32,749 nt of DNA, from NCBI GenBank assembly GCA_016209885.1, contig JACQVF010000083.1, positions 1-32,749 on the forward strand, read 5' to 3'. Below, piece by piece: positions 8,486 through 14,990 of the stretch. The translations under genes were made by a program, and so were the position numbers. Within the stretch, counting starts at the first letter, position 1. Each line of letters starts with the position of its first letter. A model generated the notes under the pieces. That model had not been told where the DNA came from. It ran no database searches and worked only from the letters and a program-made list of their open reading frames with translations. This stretch comes from Gemmatimonadota bacterium. GTDB taxonomy: Bacteria > Gemmatimonadota > Gemmatimonadetes > Longimicrobiales > Gaopeijiaceae.

Positions 8486-9577
8486 ATGTCCGTGTCTGCT
8501 GTCCGGCAACCCCGGTCGTGGTTGCACCTCGGATCGCACCGCGATGGTCTCGTTGTCCAGCTCATCTGCGGGCTTCTCGGTGCCTGCGGCGACGATGGAA
8601 CGGGGCCGGAGGCACCAGCGGGCCTCGAGTTCGCGGTGGTGTTGAACAGCGTGGACATCTCGCTGACGGTGTTCCTCGCCGACAGCCCCGCGTCCCGCTT
8701 CACGGTGGGCCTTGCCCCCGACGGCACCCCGGTCACCCTGGACGCCCGGGGCGCCGCGGCCATTGTACCCCTGGGCACCGTGCCCGCCGCAGCCATCGTG
8801 GACCTGACCCGGCGGCAGGTGGTCCGGACCGTGCCGCTGCCCGCGAACTCGGGCGCCACCGGCGTTGCGTTTGTAAACGACTCGATCGCGCTGGTGGCGA
8901 ACCCGAACCTCAACTCGGTGACCACCATCAACGTGCGAAGCGGCGTCCGCGGCACCGACATCCCCGTGGGCGTCTTCCCGCAGCACGTTGTGGCATCGGA
9001 GCAGGGGGTGTTCGTGCTGAACTCCGAGCTCGGCCCTGACTTCCGACCCGCGCGCCCCGGTACGGTCACCCTGCTCGATCCCCGCTCCCTCGCCGCCCGC
9101 GGCACCGTTCCGCTCAGCGGCTTCAACCCGGGCGGCGGCGCGATCGGCCCGGATGGGCGTCTCTACGTGCTGAACTCAGGATCTTTCGGCCAGCGGAACG
9201 GTTCTCTCTCCGTAGTGGACCCGCGGACGCTCCGCGAGGTGGAGCACCACCCGGGGTTCGGCGAATTCCCTGGCTCTGTGGCGCTCGGCACGGACGGACG
9301 CGTTTACGTGGCGTCGTTCGGCTACGGGATCGCTGTCTGGAACCCCGCGCGCCGGACGTTCGACCGGAGCCCGCAGGATCCAGTAACCCCCGGAAATATC
9401 CGTTCGTCCTCCGGGTTGGGATTCGACTCGACGGCGAGGCTCTACGCCCTCAAGCCCGACTGCCGGAGCCCGAGCGCGGTCTTTCGACTGACGGCCGCTT
9501 TCGCGGTCGAGTCGGAGATCCAGGTGGGGATTTGCCCCATTGACCTGGCGTTCACCGTCGTCCCGGGGACTCGCTGA
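8486..9577 (+). CDS. Beta-propeller lipoprotein (YncE/BtuG-like) under cobalamin-riboswitch control
   Basis: The 363-aa protein has an N-terminal signal segment ending in a lipobox, LLGAC (Cys near residue 34), followed by an Asp/Gly-rich linker, so it should be a lipid-anchored envelope protein. The rest is a series of beta-propeller blades of YncE type, with repeated units such as GATGVAFVNDSIALVANP, GGGAIGPDGRLYVLNSG and GSVALGTDGRVYVASFG. Bacteroides BtuG, a lipoprotein beta-propeller that hands vitamin B12 to BtuB, has the same layout. Together with the riboswitch upstream, B12 capture is a reasonable inference but binding residues cannot be judged from here. The start was set at this ATG because GGAAAGGAG lies 10 nt upstream; a TTG directly before it is an alternative. 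No btuB, btuF or cobalamin biosynthesis gene is adjacent. Confidence 0.88.
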   Translation: MSVSAVRQPRSWLHLGSHRDGLVVQLICGLLGACGDDGTGPEAPAGLEFAVVLNSVDISLTVFLADSPASRFTVGLAPDGTPVTLDARGAAAIVPLGTVPAAAIVDLTRRQVVRTVPLPANSGATGVAFVNDSIALVANPNLNSVTTINVRSGVRGTDIPVGVFPQHVVASEQGVFVLNSELGPDFRPARPGTVTLLDPRSLAARGTVPLSGFNPGGGAIGPDGRLYVLNSGSFGQRNGSLSVVDPRTLREVEHHPGFGEFPGSVALGTDGRVYVASFGYGIAVWNPARRTFDRSPQDPVTPGNIRSSSGLGFDSTARLYALKPDCRSPSAVFRLTAAFAVESEIQVGICPIDLAFTVVPGTR

Positions 9578-9888
9578 GGGCCGAGGCGGCCTATCGGCCC
9601 CCACCGACCCGACCACCGACCGCGGCACGGCTCGGATCCTCCTGCCGTGGACGCGAATAAACCCCGAAACTCGCGTGCCCAACCGGCCCGCACCCGGAGG
9701 GTTACGGACTAGCGCGGCGGCGGCCACCCGGCGGAACGCCTTGCGCGGCTTGTGACTGGCCGGCGTAGCGGGTAAGTTTTCGAGGCCGGTGGCCCTGGGG
9801 CCCTTGGGCCCCTTGGGGCCCCAGGCGAGTTGGCGATGCCGGGGCGTTCCCCGTGCGATGGCGCGTGCGGCTTTCCAACCACTTGGCG
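9578..9888. other. Intergenic region upstream of the larE cassette
   Basis: This 311-nt gap holds the end of the B12-regulated transcript and presumably the larE promoter. I could not assign clear promoter boxes. The structured part is the GGGGCCC-rich repeat and hairpin at 9794-9825. The larE frame is open from a GTG at 9853, but residues before 9889 do not look like LarE. Confidence 0.55.
9794..9825. repeat. Three imperfect nonamers forming a 10-bp hairpin
   Basis: GGGGCCCTT (9797-9805), GGGCCCCTT (9806-9814) and GGGGCCCCA (9815-9823) are tandem 9-nt units. The same bases form a stem of CCTGGGGCCC (9794-9803) with GGGCCCCAGG (9816-9825) and a 12-nt loop. It could terminate the upstream transcript or sit in the larE leader. 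There is no U-tract. Confidence 0.6.
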
Positions 9889-10722
9889 ATGGTCTCTATC
9901 GAAGCGAAAGTCGAGCGGCTGACCGCAGTGCTGCGGGAGCTGGGCTCGGTCTGCCTGGGCTACAGTGGCGGCGTGGACTCCGTCTATCTGGCGAAGGCGG
10001 CGGTGGACGTTCTCGGCCGTGATTGCGTGCTGGCCGTCTCCGGGATCAGCGCCGCGGTTCCACGGGTGCAGCGCGAGATGGCGCGGCGTTGCGCACACGA
10101 GTTCGGGATCCCGCACCTCGAGGTTCGCACGGACGAAGTGGAGGACGCGAGCTACGCGGCAAACCCATCGAACCGGTGCTACTTCTGCAAGGCCGAGCTC
10201 TGGGGGAAGCTGCGGGAAGTCGCGCTGTCCCGGGGGCTGGCAGCCGTGGTGGACGGTACGAACGCAGATGACCTGGCGGACTACCGCCCCGGGCTCGACG
10301 CCGCACGGGAGGCGGGGGTGCGTTCGCCGCTGGCTGAGGCTGGGCTCGGCAAGGGGGAGATTCGGGCGCTCTCCCGGGAGGCGGGTCTTCCCACCTGGGA
10401 CCATCCCGCCTCGCCGTGTCTCTCCTCCCGGCTGCCGTATGGCCTGGCCGTCACGCCGCAGCGGCTCCGGCAGGTGGAGCGCGCCGAGGAGTTGCTTCGG
10501 GATCTGGGTTTCCGGGAGTTTCGGGCCCGACACCACGGTGAGGCCGTGCGCCTCGAGTTCGCCACGGCGGAGCTGGTGACCGCGTTCGCCCTGGCCGTAC
10601 GGATGGCGGAGGCGCTGAGCGCCGTCGGGTTCCGGCGGGTACTCATCGACGTGGAGGGATACCGCCGTGGCGCCCTGAACGAGAGTCTTGCCATGGTTCA
10701 GCTTCGGCCGGCGGCTTCCTGA
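9889..10722 (+). CDS. larE: LarE-type ATP-dependent sacrificial sulfur transferase
   Basis: The 277-aa protein is a PP-loop pyrophosphatase. In lactate racemase maturation LarE adenylates the pyridinium dicarboxylate intermediate and donates sulfur to build the nickel-pincer cofactor. Visible motifs are the PP-loop SGGVDS (26-31), NPSNRCYFCK with C97 and C100, GTNADDLADYRPG (123-135) and PASPCLSSR with C177. C177 matches the position of the sacrificial Cys of the Lactobacillus enzyme. The extra CxxC makes this the three-cysteine form, which in Thermotoga LarE holds a 4Fe-4S cluster. ATG 9889 was chosen because it starts the family-like VSIEAKVERL; upstream GTG 9853 adds unrelated residues. 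The stop overlaps the next start as TGATG. larA, larB and larC are not in the window, so the final target is unknown. Confidence 0.93.
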   Translation: MVSIEAKVERLTAVLRELGSVCLGYSGGVDSVYLAKAAVDVLGRDCVLAVSGISAAVPRVQREMARRCAHEFGIPHLEVRTDEVEDASYAANPSNRCYFCKAELWGKLREVALSRGLAAVVDGTNADDLADYRPGLDAAREAGVRSPLAEAGLGKGEIRALSREAGLPTWDHPASPCLSSRLPYGLAVTPQRLRQVERAEELLRDLGFREFRARHHGEAVRLEFATAELVTAFALAVRMAEALSAVGFRRVLIDVEGYRRGALNESLAMVQLRPAAS

Positions 10723-10961
10723 TGAAGCGGGACCCTTCGAGCGTGGTGGAGACGCTGCTGCGGGCGGCGGGCATTGCCTGCCAGGTGCGGCCCGCCGGGC
10801 ACGACGGGAGCATCGCCGCGCTCCGGTTGTTGCCGTCCGAGTGGTGCGTGGTGCCCGAGGCAGTGCGTGACTCCCTGGTCAGGTCCATCAAGAGAGCGGG
10901 GTTTCGCTACGTGGCCCTCGAGCTCACGCCGGGCGCCGTCCGCGAAGGGTCGAGCGGGTGA
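10722..10961 (+). CDS. Free-standing LarE C-terminal-domain-like small protein
   Basis: This 79-aa frame is coupled to larE by TGATG and to the desulfurase gene by TGATG, so it is almost certainly translated. By eye its whole length aligns with the last ~75 residues of the LarE next door. VVETLLRAAGI matches QVERAEELLRDLGF; RPAGHDGSIAALRLLPSE matches RHHGEAVRLEFATAE; VRDSLVRSIKRAGFRYVALEL matches VRMAEALSAVGFRRVLIDV. Typical LarE proteins carry GFRYVTLDLEGYRSG at this site, so the small protein resembles the family here better than its neighbour does. It has one Cys in IACQV and one in SEWCVV. The C-terminal domain shapes the LarE hexamer in known structures, so it might mix with LarE or act as an adaptor for the desulfurase; this is inference. 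A DUF3343-type sulfur carrier, often beside TIGR01977 desulfurases, is the alternative. Confidence 0.8.
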   Translation: MKRDPSSVVETLLRAAGIACQVRPAGHDGSIAALRLLPSEWCVVPEAVRDSLVRSIKRAGFRYVALELTPGAVREGSSG

Positions 10962-12115
10962 TGCACTACCTCGACTATGCCGCGACGTCAGCGGTCCGTC
11001 CGCCCGAGGTGGCGGAATCCGTGGCGCGTTTCCTCCGCGAGGTGGGTGCGACACCGGGGCGTGGCAGCCACACGTGGTCGTTGGAGGCGGGCCGCATCGC
11101 ACTTCGCTGTCGCCGTGCCCTCTGCCGCCTGCTGGGCTTGCCCGGCGATCCTGGGCGGATCGCCTTCATGTCCAACGCCACGCACGCCCTGAACACCGCG
11201 CTTTGGGGCGTGCTGCGCCGCGGCGAGGCGGTAGTGGTGAGCGTGTACGACCACAACTCGGTGCTGCGGCCGGTACACCGTCTGATCGGTGAGCGGGAGG
11301 TGCAGGTCCGCACGCTGGGCGGCGCGCCCGACGGGTCGGTGGACCTGGAGGAGGCGGCGAGGCTCGTGGACGGCGCGCGGCTGCTGGTGATCAACGCCGC
11401 GTCCAACGTGCTGGGTACGCGCATGCCCATTCGTGCGCTGGCGGCGCGGGCGCATGAGGCGGGTGCCCTGGTCCTGGTTGACGCGGCCCAGTCGGCGGGC
11501 CACGGGCTCGCCACGTTTGCCGCGGACGGGGCCGACCTGGTGGCGTTCACCGGGCACAAGGGGCTGTTGGGGCCCCAGGGCACCGGTGGCCTATGGGTGC
11601 GCGAAGCGCTGGAGATCGAGCCGCTCCTCGTGGGCGGCACCGGAGGCAACTCGCTGGAGCGAGACATGCCTGCGGCTATGCCGGACCACCTGGAAGCCGG
11701 GACGGTCAATGCTCCCGGGATCGCAGGGCTCCTGGCGGCGTGCGAGTTCCTTCTGGCCCGGGACCCGGCGACCGTGCATCGCGAGGAGATGCGGCTCAAG
11801 GAGCGCCTGTGGCAAGGGCTTTCGGCGGCCCCCGGCGTGACGGTCCTCTCGCCGCGGGCGCCCGAGGGCGTACCCGTCGTCACGGTGTGGAGCGACTGCG
11901 TCGATCCGGCCACCCTCGCCCAGCGGCTGGACGGCGAGTGGCGCGTCATGACGCGGGCGGGGCTTCACTGCGCGCCCGAGGTGCACCGCTTGCTCGGTAC
12001 CGCCGAGACCGGGGCCCTCCGGTTCTCCCTGGGGTGGGCGTCGACCGACGCGGACGTGGATGCGGCGGTTGAGGCCGTGGACTGGCTCGCGCGGCCCGCG
12101 CGCGTGGCCGTGTAG
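10961..12115 (+). CDS. Cysteine desulfurase family protein (TIGR01977-like, class V aminotransferase fold)
   Basis: The 384-aa PLP enzyme should remove sulfur (or selenium) from cysteine (or selenocysteine) and hold it as a persulfide. It opens with the family start YLDYAATSAVRPPEV. It has SNATHALN, DHNSVLRP, NAASNVLGT, LVDAAQSAG and the PLP lysine K200 in FTGHKGLLGPQGTGG. The catalytic loop has C337 in RAGLHCAPEVHRLLGT. These are the marks of the desulfurase group that is often found beside selenium and sulfur carriers rather than of IscS. No iscU or suf genes are near. Coupling to the LarE-C-like gene (its TGA overlaps this ATG; a GTG three bases upstream is also possible) points to sulfur delivery for LarE. 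Confidence 0.92.
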   Translation: MHYLDYAATSAVRPPEVAESVARFLREVGATPGRGSHTWSLEAGRIALRCRRALCRLLGLPGDPGRIAFMSNATHALNTALWGVLRRGEAVVVSVYDHNSVLRPVHRLIGEREVQVRTLGGAPDGSVDLEEAARLVDGARLLVINAASNVLGTRMPIRALAARAHEAGALVLVDAAQSAGHGLATFAADGADLVAFTGHKGLLGPQGTGGLWVREALEIEPLLVGGTGGNSLERDMPAAMPDHLEAGTVNAPGIAGLLAACEFLLARDPATVHREEMRLKERLWQGLSAAPGVTVLSPRAPEGVPVVTVWSDCVDPATLAQRLDGEWRVMTRAGLHCAPEVHRLLGTAETGALRFSLGWASTDADVDAAVEAVDWLARPARVAV

Positions 12116-12240
12116 GCGCTCGATATGCGTGCCCTGCCGCGTTGCGCCTGCCATCCGCATCTGTGCCAGCGTGCGCAATTCGTCCGGCGACCGCCGTGCG
12201 TCGAGCTGACCGATCCCTGGAACGAGGAGTTGACGGGCGG

Positions 12241-12816
12241 ATGCGACTCTTTGTGGCCCTGAATCTCCCCAAGAAAGAGAAGCAGCGGATTCATCGGGCG
12301 GCCCGCCCGCTCCGGGAGGCCCACTATCCGGTGCGCTGGGTGGATGCGGACATGGTGCACATCACCCTGAAGTTCCTGGGTGAGGTCCCGAGCGAGGATC
12401 AGGGTGCGATCGAGGAAGCGCTGCGGCGAGTCGCGGCCAAGACGTACAAGTTCTCGGTCGAGATCGGCGGGTTCGGCGGCTTTCCGACACTTCGCCGGCC
12501 GCGGGTCATCTGGGTGGGTGCGGAGCCCACTCCCGCACTGCGGTGCCTGAAGCAGGACGTGGAGTGGGAGTTCGCGGAACTGGGCTTCGAGCGTAAGCCG
12601 CGGGCGTTTCATCCGCACATCACGCTGGGGCGGGTGGACCGCGACGCAACGGTGGGGCAGTTCCGGGGCCTGGACCAGCTGGCCGCAAGCACCCACTACG
12701 CTTCGAACCTCGAAGTCCACAGGATCGAGCTGATGCGCAGCCAGCTCTCTCCGCGTGGCGCGGTCTACACAGATGTGGAGAGCGCGCGCCTCCTGAGCCG
12801 GAACTCCCGGCGCTGA
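12241..12816 (+). CDS. thpR: RNA 2',3'-cyclic phosphodiesterase
   Basis: This 191-aa member of the 2H phosphoesterase family opens cyclic 2',3'-phosphates at RNA ends. Both HxT motifs are visible: HITL at residues 40-43 and HITL at 126-129, in the usual two-lobed arrangement. Family members are about 180-195 aa. The start at MRLFVALNLP fits the family; the open frame extends further upstream without similarity, and GAGGAG lies about 11 nt before the ATG. The next gene begins 7 nt after its stop. Confidence 0.93.
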   Translation: MRLFVALNLPKKEKQRIHRAARPLREAHYPVRWVDADMVHITLKFLGEVPSEDQGAIEEALRRVAAKTYKFSVEIGGFGGFPTLRRPRVIWVGAEPTPALRCLKQDVEWEFAELGFERKPRAFHPHITLGRVDRDATVGQFRGLDQLAASTHYASNLEVHRIELMRSQLSPRGAVYTDVESARLLSRNSRR

Positions 12817-12823
12817 CCGGGGC

Positions 12824-13489
12824 GTGGGTGTGCGCGGCTGCCTAGCAGGCTGTACAGGGAGGCTCCTCCTGCTAGCCCTGCTCGCGGGCGCGGCGCTGGC
12901 GGGGTGGCGGTGGGGACCTCAGGTGGCCGCGCGCGTGCGGGGCTGGGTCGGCGGCGGTGAACGGCCGCCGCCGGCCGAGCGCCGGCCCGGCCCTGAGTTG
13001 GCCGACACCGCGCTCGCCCGCATCGAGACCCTCCGCGAGTCCGGGCGCGGCGAACGGCTGGCCCTGGACGCGCTCGAGCTGCAGAGCCTGCTGCGCTACG
13101 AGCTCAGCCCGTGGCTGCCCGAAGCGCTCCATGAACCTCAGATCAGGCTGAAGGACGGCCGGGCGCTACTCTCGGCCCGCGTGCCCATCGAGTACCTGCC
13201 CCGCGTGCCGGACCTGAACGACCTGATCTCGTTCTTCCCGGACACAGTGCCGTTGCGCATCCAGGTCTCGCTCATCCCGCTCCCCGGGCGGCGCTTGGGC
13301 CTGCGGGTCGACGGGATCGAGGCCGCGCGGATTCCCTTGCCGCGCCGGACCGTGCCCAGGATCCTGGACGCCCTGGGACGGCGGCCCGAGCCGGACGTGC
13401 CTGCCAACGCCCTGGGATTCGCCCTGCCGGGGGGAGTCGGCGCCGCCTACATTGTGGGGGATACCCTGTTTCTGATCTCCGAGCGATAG
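12824..13489 (+). CDS. Unrecognised membrane-anchored protein
   Basis: The 221-aa frame starts with GTG, 7 nt after thpR, and has the GC-biased codons of its neighbours. Residues 10-30 form one hydrophobic segment (LLLLALLAGAALAGW) after a short Cys-containing start, followed by a Pro/Arg-rich linker. This suggests a single anchor with the rest outside the cytoplasm. The C-terminal part (about 75-220) alternates charged and hydrophobic residues in a beta-rich pattern with ARVPIEYLPRVPDLN and RIQVSLIPLPGRRLGLRVDGI. This faintly recalls lipid-binding LmeA/DUF2993-like folds, but I cannot support a family. A second GTG two codons downstream is an equally possible start. Confidence 0.8.
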   Translation: MGVRGCLAGCTGRLLLLALLAGAALAGWRWGPQVAARVRGWVGGGERPPPAERRPGPELADTALARIETLRESGRGERLALDALELQSLLRYELSPWLPEALHEPQIRLKDGRALLSARVPIEYLPRVPDLNDLISFFPDTVPLRIQVSLIPLPGRRLGLRVDGIEAARIPLPRRTVPRILDALGRRPEPDVPANALGFALPGGVGAAYIVGDTLFLISER

Positions 13490-13521
13490 TGCTTCGCGCC
13501 AGATCTCTGCCGCGAAGCACT
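13488..13521. terminator. Eleven-base-pair hairpin overlapping the stop codon
   Basis: AGTGCTTCGCG (13488-13498) and CGCGAAGCACT (13511-13521) are perfectly complementary around a 12-nt loop, and the stem begins within the TAG stop of the preceding gene. No U-tract follows. It separates this gene from the regulator at 13595. Confidence 0.55.
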
Positions 13522-13594
13522 AGGCCGTCCGCCGCCGTCTCACACGCGGATGGCGGATGGATGAGCTCGGCCAGGACGCCGCGCCGGGAAAGCC

Positions 13595-14956
13595 ATGGCG
13601 AAGACCCTGATCGTCGATGACGAGGCCAGCATTCGCGACGCGCTGCGCCAGCTTTTCGAGTACGAAGGGCACGAGGTGCGCGTGGCGGCCAGCGCCCCCG
13701 AGGCGATCGAGGAAACGGTGCACTTCGGGCCGGACGTCATCTTCCTGGACGTCAAGATGCCCGGGATGGACGGCCTCGAGGCGCTATTGCGAATCCGCGA
13801 GCTGGACCCGCACGCACCCGTCGTCATGATCAGCGGACACGGCACGATCGAGACGGCGCTGGAGGCCACGCGGCGTGGCGCCTACGATTTCCTCGAGAAG
13901 CCCCTCGACTCCGACCGCCTGCGGGTCACCCTCCGCAACGCCCTGGAGCGGCGCGGCCTGTCCGAGAACGTGGCGCGGCTCCACGATGAGGTTCAGGAGC
14001 GCTATGAGATCGTGGGCGGCTCGTTCCAGATCCGGCAGGTGCTCGAGCGCCTTGAGAGGGTCGCTCCCACAGAGGCCCGCGTGCTCATCACCGGCGAGAA
14101 CGGGACAGGGAAGGAGCTCGTCGCGCGTGCGATCCACCGGCTATCCCGGCGAGCGGGTGGACCCTTCGTCGAGGTGAACTGCGCAGCCATCCCGGCCGAA
14201 CTCATCGAATCCGAGCTCTTCGGCCACATTAAAGGCTCCTTTACAGGCGCGGTGGCGGATCGACCCGGCAAGTTCGAGCAGGCGGACGGCGGGACGCTCT
14301 TCCTCGATGAGGTCGGCGACATGTCGGCGGCGACTCAGGCGAAGGTACTCCGCGCCCTCGAGGAAGGGGTCGTGACACGGGTGGGCGGCTCGAAGCCGAT
14401 TCGCGTGGACGCCCGCGTTATCGCGGCCACGAACAAGGACCTCCAGGGCGAGATCCGGGCCGGTCGCTTCCGCGAGGACCTCTTCTACCGCCTCAACGTG
14501 GTCCCGATCCACGTTCCGCCCCTCAGGGAGCGGCGCGACGACGTCGCCATGCTCGTTCGTCACTTCGCGGAGGGGCTGGCGCGGCGGGACGGCCTCGCGC
14601 CGAAGCGCTTCTCGGAAGACGCCATCGAGCGGCTGCGCCGCTTCGAGTGGTCGGGAAACGTGAGGGAGCTGCGGAATACCGTGGAGCGCCTCATGATCCT
14701 CGCTGCGGGATCCGTGATCGACGCGGCCGCCGTGGACCTGCTGGTGACGGACCGGGGCATGAACAGTGGCCTCGGTGCGGACCTCCTGGGCGCCGCGACG
14801 TTCGGCGAGTTCAAAGAGCGCGCGGAGCGGGCCTTCATCCTCCAAAAGCTGCGGGAGAACGATTGGAACGTCTCGGAGACCGCCCGCCGGATCGAGATGC
14901 CCCGGTCCAACCTCTATAAGAAGATCGAGAAGTACGCGCTGGTGAGGGAGGAGTAG
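13595..14956 (+). CDS. Sigma54-dependent response regulator, NtrC/NtrX type
   Basis: The 453-aa protein has three parts. A receiver domain (1-120) has acidic residues D8, D9 and phospho-acceptor D52. An AAA+ sigma54-activator domain (about 140-365) has Walker A GENGTGKE, the sigma54-contact loop written GSFTGA instead of GAFTGA, Walker B GGTLFLDE and the arginine finger region [13 protein letters not shown] Fis-type helix-turn-helix (about 415-450) ends with [23 protein letters not shown]. Phosphorylation by a sensor kinase should drive ATP-dependent opening of sigma54 promoters. The C-terminus is most like NtrX. No histidine kinase gene or sigma54 promoter was seen in the window, so its signal and targets are unknown. 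It is convergent with the protease gene. Confidence 0.95.
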   Translation: MAKTLIVDDEASIRDALRQLFEYEGHEVRVAASAPEAIEETVHFGPDVIFLDVKMPGMDGLEALLRIRELDPHAPVVMISGHGTIETALEATRRGAYDFLEKPLDSDRLRVTLRNALERRGLSENVARLHDEVQERYEIVGGSFQIRQVLERLERVAPTEARVLITGENGTGKELVARAIHRLSRRAGGPFVEVNCAAIPAELIESELFGHIKGSFTGAVADRPGKFEQADGGTLFLDEVGDMSAATQAKVLRALEEGVVTRVGGSKPIRVDARVIAATNKDLQGEIRAGRFREDLFYRLNVVPIHVPPLRERRDDVAMLVRHFAEGLARRDGLAPKRFSEDAIERLRRFEWSGNVRELRNTVERLMILAAGSVIDAAAVDLLVTDRGMNSGLGADLLGAATFGEFKERAERAFILQKLRENDWNVSETARRIEMPRSNLYKKIEKYALVREE

Positions 14957-14966
14957 CGGGGTAGCC

Positions 14967-14990
14967 ATTCGCGAGCCGCGCATCGCTAAT
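14967..14990. terminator. Palindrome between convergent genes
   Basis: ATTCGCGA (14967-14974) and TCGCTAAT (14983-14990) pair at 7 of 8 positions around 8 nt, in the 29-nt gap between the regulator and protease genes and reaching into the protease stop. It may act as a bidirectional terminator. There is no U-tract. Confidence 0.35.

Noticed and set aside
8105..8986. Minus-strand open frame over the riboswitch and lipoprotein start
   Set aside because: It is antisense to a structured RNA leader and a lipobox-containing gene; no ribosome site or motif was seen.
9853..9888. Upstream GTG start for larE
   Set aside because: The added residues have no similarity to LarE N-termini, whereas the ATG at 9889 gives the usual length and start.
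10722..10961. Small protein as a frameshifted fragment of larE
   Set aside because: larE itself is complete to its C-terminal GYRRGALNES region, so this is an extra copy of the domain rather than a broken end.
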